From: Mesostigma viride
Lineage: Eukaryota > Streptophyta > Mesostigmatophyceae > Mesostigmatales > Mesostigmataceae
Assembly (NCBI GenBank): GCA_009746045.1
Contig: RPFO01001598.1
Coordinates: 871,727 to 935,726 of the forward strand
Reading direction: 5' to 3'
Length of the DNA stretch: 64,000 nucleotides
Below, piece after piece: positions 58,074-64,000 of this stretch (its first letter is position 1; each line of letters begins with the position of its first letter). Below the pieces are notes generated by a model, which was not told the DNA's origin, ran no database searches, and saw only the letters and a list, made by a program, of their open reading frames with translations. The translations under genes were made by a program, and so were the position numbers.

Positions 58074-58873
58074 CTAATAACCGTGCTGCGCCGCAATTAA
58101 GTCAGCTCGCGTGCGGCGGAGCACGATATCAGCCATAGCACGGGTAAGTGCTACCGAAAGGCGTTGGCTCCAGTACGATGTCCAGGTCCGCGCTGACCAA
58201 GGGGCCCGCTGGCCCTCCAGGTCCAGGCGGTCCTCCCGGAGCCGGCAGCACTCCTTAAAGAAGCCGGCGGTCAGGGTCCCCTTGGCCCCGAACTCCTCCA
58301 AGACAAAGGGCACCATGTGCACGGTGGTGCCCGACGTCGCCATGCATAGGCCGTGAGCTTGGCCCGCTCAGCCCGATCCGCTGTGTAGCCCGCCACCTGG
58401 GATGCACCAACCAGTCAACCACATGGCTAAGAGCCAAGGGGCAAGCCACAGAAACGTCAATTAGCAAGTGCCGGCCGCCTGCCTCAAAGTCCAGAACCAC
58501 GATGTCAGGTCGGTGGTTGGGGGAGTAGAAACTGCCGCGCCGTCCGCATCCTCAGACCGGATGTTCGAGTGGGGGAAAACGGAACGGACCATGGCGAGCA
58601 CCACCTTCGCGTCAGGAGAACAGTGTGCAAGTACAAGTACGAATTCTGATTCTGTTGGCCACCCATGCATGACAGGCAGTGGGTCCCAGTGGGGTCCAAG
58701 GCCTGCCGGCAGCTACCACAGGGCCGCCCCGGCTGCGCAGGAACAATCAATAGGTTGCGCGGGGCAAACAATTGGTGTCGCAGCGCCACCGGATAGTGAC
58801 TGGGCGCCTGGACAATTGGCCGGGGCGCCCATGGGGAGAGCGCGGAGGTAAGCCGAGGGCCCACACTCCGCAA
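58074..58873 (-). pseudogene. C-terminal part of a non-LTR retrotransposon reverse-transcriptase polyprotein, frameshifted
   Basis: Read on the minus strand, four successive frames give one coherent protein tail. CGSCRQALDPTGTHCLSC is a Cys/His knuckle typical of the end of such ORFs. It is followed by VRSVFPHSNIRSEDADG, then VVLDFEAGGRHLLIDVSVAC (the D-V-V motif of the C-terminal domain), then RAPWSARTWTSYWSQRLSVA and MADIVLRRTRADL before a stop near 58074. At least three frameshifts separate the pieces, and the RT catalytic part is missing upstream. It is a dead fragment, adjoining a plus-strand ORF1 fragment at about 58.9 kb. Confidence 0.7.
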
Positions 58874-58983
58874 CGAGAGTGAGAACAGCCACGCGCGACC
58901 CTGGGCGTGATGCAGAGGATATATATTAATTGTAAATTTCGTGTAATCATTTTTCTAATGAGATTAGCATAGTACTCCGTCGC

Positions 58984-59337
58984 ATGGGCCTTACTGGTGA
59001 GATCGAGCTGGCCGCCCACCGCCTTCCCCGCGCGCGGGGTAAGGCAGGGCCGCCCCCGCTCCTTCTCACCTTTAAGACCCCGGCGGACAAGATTTCTTTT
59101 CAAAAGAAATCTCGGCTCAGACGCCGCAAGCGGCTCGAGAAGACTCTCTTCACCCTTGATGACGACTTGACCCTGGCGCAGCAACAACGGCGACGGGAGC
59201 TATGGCCGACCTACCTCCAGCTCCGGCAGACCAAGGCGGGCCAGCCGGTGTACTGGAAGGGGGCGGCCATCTACGTCGGCCACAAGCCCTGGCAGGCGAC
59301 CCCCGCGGCCCCAGCGACTCCAGACGCCCCAGCTTAG
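58984..59337 (+). pseudogene. ORF1-like C-terminal fragment (5'-truncated copy)
   Basis: A 117-codon frame carries the conserved C-terminal module of the 88-1449 protein: LPRARGKAGPPPLLLTFK, AQQQRRRELWPTYLQLRQ, then QPVYWKGAAIYVGHKPW. The N-terminal ~330 residues are absent, which fits 5' truncation of a retrotransposed copy. The frame itself is open to a TAG at 59335-59337. Confidence 0.72.
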
Positions 59338-59788
59338 GGGAATACAGCAGTAGTAGTGTAGAATAGATAGACCGTGGCCATGTACATGTACGCCTCCTAG
59401 AGGCACTATCCCAGCTAAGCCACGCGCTTTATTTAATCATGTACATGTGTGCCTATGATGAGCCACACTCCAGATGATGCCTAGCTTTATTTAGTTATGT
59501 TGTGCCCATGCAGGGAGTAACTCTCTGCTGAGACGCCATGCCCTAGCTTCTTTGTATAGCTATGCTGATCTTCCCCCCCATGACAGGCTCCCCCTTCGCT
59601 GGGCATAGCTTGAAGATCATGGGGATGCACGTGCCCTGGTGCACCTAGAGCAAGGGTCCTTCAACATCCCCACCCTTGCAGGAAGTAGCTTAGGATGTAT
59701 GATAGGCCATATGCCCCCTCTCAAGGGCTATGTGCTACATATACTCCCAACGGAGTTATGTTACAATTCAATTCAATTCAATTCATTC
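59338..59788 (+). repeat. 3' UTR and ATTCA tail of the ORF1-type element
   Basis: The sequence follows directly after the ORF1 fragment and ends GTGCTACATATACTCCCAAC then GGAGTTATGTTAC and (AATTC)n at about 59768-59788. The end motif is shared with the copies at 8.9, 9.5 and 60.3 kb. No reverse-transcriptase ORF lies between ORF1 and this 3' end. Confidence 0.6.
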
Positions 59789-60282
59789 CGTGGCATGCCC
59801 ATATGAGCATGACAAGCAAGTACTTATTATATACTTACTTAACCCCTATATACACAATGACGTACAGGGAAGGAGGGAGTGCGCCCTAGCTTCTCTAGCT
59901 CACTGCCCTAAGTGGGCAGGCCACAGGCTCGCGCTCTCCCCGGCCGCATCATGGAAGTCCTTCATGGTGCAGACGCAACTGTGGGTGCAATATAGCTTCG
60001 GCATTAAGCACAAGCGTGGAGGATGTGGTAAGGCTGCATGCCGCATGGTCCAGAGCCCGCAGATAGGCTTGGAACAGATTTAATAGAGGCACCGCCATTG
60101 GGAGAATATAATAAACGCCTCTCCCGGAGCCTGATGAGTGGTTTTAGTATAGGGGCACATACCCAGGGTTCACCCACAAAGTTACCCCACACAAAGGAAG
60201 ACACACTTCACGCAAAGCATATTGTAAAGCGCTTTTGATATCCCTGCACTGATGTAGGCACCATGTGGTCCATGTACCATAA
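59789..60282. other. Spacer between two tail-to-tail elements
   Basis: I see no gene; only short frames without conserved motifs. Confidence 0.4.
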
Positions 60283-60679
60283 ATTATAATTAAGAACATA
60301 ACTCCGTTGGGAGCTAATTATGTAGCACATATCCCTGCCGGACTGAAGGGGCATATGGCTTTTAATACATTCTGGGCTACAATTCCTGCAAGGGTAGGGT
60401 GTTAAGTACACCTGCTCTGGGTGCCCCATTAATTAACGGGCACCTGCACCACTATATGTATTCCAGCATGCAGCTAGGGCTGCGGGCATAGGGTGGAAGA
60501 TCATCATGGCTAAAAAATGCCCTAGAGCATGGCGTCCCGCGTCTCAGAGTGGGCAAGTAAGCGAAGCTGCCATAGCAAGGACGTAGCATGGCTGGCCGTA
60601 CGAGGGCTAAGCTAAGGCTATGGCTGGTTGTGTACTGACCGTGCGTCAGCGGTGCACGTGACTAGGTACGGTGGCTTGG
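60283..60679 (-). repeat. 3' UTR of the third ORF1-type copy
   Basis: On the minus strand this starts after the ORF1 remnant, includes the AACCAGCCATAGCCTTAGCTTA-like core shared with 1605-1690, and ends at GCTCCCAACGGAGTTATGTT plus an A/T tail near 60283-60296. Confidence 0.6.
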
Positions 60680-61800
60680 CTAGGCAAACATTCTAGGCAG
60701 TATGATGGCTGCCATGGCGGCAGTGACTACCATGAGTACAAGGGCTAATCTATATAGCCCGCAGGCCGGAGGCGACCACATCTTGTGGTTGATCATCAGG
60801 TCCCCGCCCCTCCAGTACACCTTAGTAGCTTGGGCTTCTGGGGGTCCTGCTTGTGGCGGAGGTATATATATTCTGGCCACAGGTCGCGTCGCTGCTGGTG
60901 CTGATCGCCGAGCGGGGGTCAGGTCATCGTCCAGCGTCCTGGCAGGTGAGGTCGTGCAACCTCTTGCGATGAGAAAGGAACCGCTGCTTGTCCTCGATCA
61001 GGGGAGGGGAAGGTGAGTAGGACTGGTGGGGGAGCCGCCTTGTCCCATGAGTGGGAAAGGCGGTGGCACCCACGCAGTTCTACCTCACCTACCAGGCCCA
61101 TGAGGGGAAGAAGCTGGTCCTTGAGCTCGTCGGCAAGGGTGGTTGCCGTCTCCCCTGGCTTCTGGGGGAAACGACGCACTGAGCACCACTCGGCACTCGC
61201 GGCGATCTCGAGCGCGGTCAGTGGCCTCCGATTGTTAATTTTACCTGGCGGAGGTCTTCCAGCTCCTGGAGTTTCGTGGCGATGGCGTTAGTGGTCGAGG
61301 CGGTCGCTGACCGCAGCAGGTCCGCGTTTGAGTGCTGCGAGAGGCTACCATCTGCCGGCCGGGTAGACAGGGCTGCGGTGGTGGCCGTCTGCGCTGCAAT
61401 CGCTGGGACCTGCGCGGCCATGAGGGCGTCGGTTTGGGTGGTGATGACTTCAAGCTTCTTCATGAGCACGCCGCACTTGCCCTCCACCTGGTTTAGGCGA
61501 GAGACAAGTGCAGCGTGCGTCTCAGATGCCTGCGCCGCGGCCTGCAGCGCCGTGAACTGAGGTTGGAGCTTGTGGGCAACTCGGGTTTCCGCATTGGAGA
61601 CCCAGCCAGGCCTCCACCTTGTTGAGCGTCACTGGTGTCCAGCGATGTCATCCAGCCAGTTCTCGGCCAGCGGCCAGGTCACGTGCTCCTTCAGCACTGC
61701 GCGGAGGTAATCCTTGCGCAGAGGGAGGAAGCCGATGCGGCGGCCGGCTGCCGGCGCTGGGGCTGCCGGCGGGACGTGCGGAGCCTCAGCTGGTGATGTC
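60680..61800 (-). pseudogene. Degenerate ORF1-like gene of an L1-type element
   Basis: Minus-strand pieces in several frames follow the same order as the intact 88-1449 protein. First is LRKDYLRAVLKEHVTWPLAE, then an Ala/Thr-rich helical part (VPAIAAQTATTAALSTRPAD; NAIATKLQELEDLRQVKLT), then EVELRGCHRLSHSWDKAAPP with VLLTFPSPD, and finally TKVYWRGGDLMINHKMW. Stops and frameshifts near 61,200 and 60,920 break it. Confidence 0.65.
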
Positions 61801-61880
61801 AATTAGGCGGAGATGGAATTGGCTGGTCAATCAAGATAATCAGGCGTTGTTGTACTTCGTCCAAAGCATAGAGCCAGGAG

Positions 61881-62539
61881 TGTTACGTCCCGGCCCTTTT
61901 GGACGGACGTAACAATGGAATAAATTATGTAGTTTGACTTGTTGTCATAGTCCGTAGGACTTTGGGACTCATTTCGGTACTTAATTTGGGGATTGTCCCT
62001 TGGTCAGGACTTTTGTATGGAACTTAGTATGACAGTTTGTGTGATTCGGACCAGTTATTTTGGGCCTAGGTTGTTGTATGCGTGTATCTTCTAGGGGCCG
62101 GTGCAGTCGCGCCGCGCTGCGTACTTCATAGCTAGTTGCGATATTGTACTCATGCGTGGATTCTGTAGGCGAGGGTCGATGTCGACCCGAGGATCTTGTG
62201 TGGACTGCATGCTTTGGAAGGTCGGCGCCATGTCGGCGCCCCTTGCCAGCGTAGTGGCAGACCTAGGTGAAATTGGTCCGAGGACGAGAGTCTCGTCCTC
62301 TTGGTTTGATGAATGATAAGTGCGAATACGCCTGGGGCAACTATCCATTTGTAATTGGTATTGCTAGCCATTATAAGTGTGTATTAATTAGCTTGGCATC
62401 AAGTCGCGGTGCCAGATATCTCACGACCCCAGTCGTGAAGCGCAATCTGCATTAGGCCACCTTGAATCTTCCTAATTCCGGCATGGTAGATCTTTCGCTA
62501 CGTGGCTCAGGCTAGGTGTGTCTGGGCTGGGACGTAACA
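61881..62539 (+). mobile_element. Long terminal repeat (left LTR) of a retrotransposon
   Basis: The block begins TGTTACGTCCC and ends GGGACGTAACA, the TG...CA inverted termini expected of an LTR, 659 bp apart. A primer-binding-site-like sequence follows one base later. A further GGACGTAACA at 61905-61914 makes the 5' end itself a hairpin. A TATAAGTG near 62373 could be its TATA box. The matching right LTR is not in the window. Confidence 0.6.
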
Positions 62540-62540
62540 C

Positions 62541-62554
62541 TGGTTATCGGAGGA
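62541..62554 (+). other. Primer-binding-site-like sequence
   Basis: TGGTTATCGGAGGA lies one base after the LTR. It resembles TGGTATCAGAGC, the complement of the 3' end of initiator-Met tRNA used by many LTR retrotransposons, with an inserted T and one substitution. Confidence 0.45.
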
Positions 62555-62639
62555 AATGTGCTGGAGAGGTCAGCTAACTCTCGCGGAGAGGGTTAGGGAA
62601 GCCAATTAGGAAACCAGGGCGGTGCTTGGCGTAGATAGA

Positions 62640-62862
62640 GGTTCCGGAATTCAACGATTGCTGACAGGTCGGCGGCCAGCCCGTAAAGGGATTCAACGAC
62701 GACCTAGGCAGCAAGCGGCCAGTCCGGGATACTCGGCGGGGCTAGCAATAGTCCTGTGCATAGTGAGGTGCTGTCAACGTTAGCGTTCAGCTCTCCTGTT
62801 TTCAACGACACCTAGTGGCGGCCAGGGCTTGCCTTCAACGACACCGGGTGGCGGCCAGCTCA
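62640..62862 (+). repeat. Leader repeats: TTCAACGA ... GGCGGCCAG units
   Basis: TTCAACGA followed within about 25 bp by GCGGCCAG or GGCGGCCAG occurs four times (about 62655, 62690, 62800 and 62833) in the untranslated leader between the primer-binding-like site and the small ORF. The last two units are adjacent. Confidence 0.65.
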
Positions 62863-63294
62863 GGAGGGATCTACGTCATCGAAGATGGTATGTCCCCTAG
62901 TTAGAATTCTTCTTTACAAGCTACGCCTGCTGAAGGCTAGCTGGTGAGCTCGCTTTCTCTCCGGAACCGCACGCGTAGGGGGTTTATGTTCTATGTTGTA
63001 CCCTCTATAGGTTGTGATTGTCGTTGGAGCCCATGGACGTCGCGGAGACGGACATTCGTTGTTTGACCTGCAAAGGGTCGTGGGGGTGGATACCGTCTGG
63101 CTGTTGCCGACTGTGTTGACGGTGTTTACCTCCGTGTGTGCGTATAGCCCGTTCCGCGGAAAGCTCGGGCGTGTGCTGTGTTAGACTCTGTGCTTCTCCC
63201 TCGTTTGTGTTGGTAAAGGTCACTGCACCTAGAGGTAGCCTGGGATCCCCTCCTTCTCTCCTGCTTGCAAGCCTCTGCCAGCCTATGATGTAAC

Positions 63295-63546
63295 ATGCCC
63301 AGACGCAACAGAATAAATAAGGGTGGTCAATCTGGATTTCCTTACTATGCCGTGGCCCATGATGGGGGCGAGGGTAGACCAGCCATATTTTACAGTTGGA
63401 AGGCATGTGAAGAACACATCAAGGATAAGATAATGTCTAAAGACTCTACTGCTAGGTGGAAGGGTTTTGATCTTCTAGGAGATGCAGAGAAGTCTAGTAA
63501 GGAACACATGCCATTGCCTGAAGACATGCGTACCACTCACGGCTAG
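63295..63546 (+). CDS. Small protein with viroplasmin / RNase H1 N-terminal-type domain
   Basis: An 83-codon ORF with a basic start (MPRRNRINKGGQ) contains FPYYAVAHDGGEGRPAIFYS, W-K-C-EHI and ARWKGFDLLGDAEK. The Y-AV--G---I--W--C---I-----A-WK-F----EA pattern is the hybrid-binding domain at the N-terminus of RNase H1, also found in viroplasmin-type proteins. It binds RNA/DNA hybrids or dsRNA. Lying 750 bp downstream of an LTR and primer-binding-like site, it is probably a retroelement ORF and not a host RNase H1, whose catalytic domain is absent. Confidence 0.6.
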   Translation: MPRRNRINKGGQSGFPYYAVAHDGGEGRPAIFYSWKACEEHIKDKIMSKDSTARWKGFDLLGDAEKSSKEHMPLPEDMRTTHG

Positions 63547-63688
63547 GTAGACAGCAGTCAGGAGGCTGGGACAGCAGTAACCTTTTCCCAGCTGACTATT
63601 GGCCCTAGCAGACAATAGAGGGGATTACACTACTTAGGGAACATAGCACTAGTACTCAGGCCTTATATATATCGTTTCTCTCCGGCGC

Positions 63689-64000
63689 ATGCACGCCGCT
63701 CCGGACGACCCGCTGGGCTTTAAACTGCACATGGTGACCCCCCGCCTGCTCCTCACCCCTCTCGGGCGTGGTGTGCGCGGCCTCCAGGGTGCGGTTATTG
63801 CCCGTTGCCGACGCTTTCTGCAGGGGGACTGGGAGGGGCTGTTTGGCGTGCCGCCCCCGCGCACGGCCCGGCTGTCGGGGGAGGTCAACTTCGAGCGGGT
63901 GGCCGCCGACGTCATCCGCCTCGTCCGCGAGGGGCAGCTCAGCCGGGCCATGACCCGCTTGGAAATGGCCAAGCTCGCCCCCGCCAATGCGGCTACCCTG
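63689..64000 (+). CDS. Non-LTR retrotransposon reverse-transcriptase ORF, N-terminal part (cut by window edge)
   Basis: From ATG at 63689 one frame stays open to the edge (104 codons). It reads VIARCRRFLQGDWEGLFGVP, then VAADVIRLVREGQLSRAMTR and LEMAKLAPANAATL. The pattern (R-R-FL-GDW--L, then RR-VR-G-LS-A--RL---LAP) is the N-terminal extension that precedes the RT domain in algal non-LTR elements. The frame is open from about 63652, so the start could be slightly upstream. Confidence 0.55.
   Translation, partial: MHAAPDDPLGFKLHMVTPRLLLTPLGRGVRGLQGAVIARCRRFLQGDWEGLFGVPPPRTARLSGEVNFERVAADVIRLVREGQLSRAMTRLEMAKLAPANAATL

Overview
The window looks like nuclear DNA from a chlorophyte green alga; this is an inference. 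The genes carry many GT-AG introns, the exons are GC-rich, the introns are long and full of microsatellites, and the retroelements are L1-like. Its main gene, an IP3-receptor channel, is known from algae such as Chlamydomonas but not from land plants. Nothing is bacterial: most long open frames are read-throughs of introns or satellites.

Layout. 1-2.3 kb: an L1-type ORF1 on the minus strand and the 3' end of another retroelement. 2.3-5.6 kb: a three-exon minus-strand gene that I read as Mediator subunit MED1. 5.6-12.9 kb: a gene-poor spacer with a 780-bp CCCT microsatellite, inverted retroelement 3' ends, a GTT tract and a fold-back (MITE-like) element. 12.87-57.33 kb: one plus-strand gene of 39 exons encoding an inositol 1,4,5-trisphosphate receptor (IP3R)-like calcium-release channel. 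57.3-64 kb: a graveyard of retroelements holding a broken reverse-transcriptase tail, two damaged ORF1 copies, an LTR with a primer-binding site, a small viroplasmin/RNase H1-N-type ORF, and the start of a non-LTR reverse-transcriptase ORF running off the right edge.

The IP3R model was built exon by exon by hand. Every junction is GT-AG and phase-consistent. The frame is continuous from ATG (12870) to stop (57334) except for one 1-nt slip in an 11-G homopolymer in exon 29. The product is about 4,090 residues against about 2,700 for animal IP3Rs; the excess is mostly low-complexity linkers in exons 23, 29, 31, 32 and 36. The N-terminal suppressor/beta-trefoil, MIR, RIH, RIH-associated, six-helix channel and CxxC...H...H tail are all recognisable in order. 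Two key places differ from animal receptors: the GGGVGD-type selectivity filter reads EVVIGT, and several basic residues that bind IP3 are absent. The channel's permeability and ligand are therefore open questions, and this is the most interesting signal in the window.

The two host genes are divergently arranged about 7.3 kb apart, and I see no functional link between them. All family assignments rest on recognition by eye; no database search was run.
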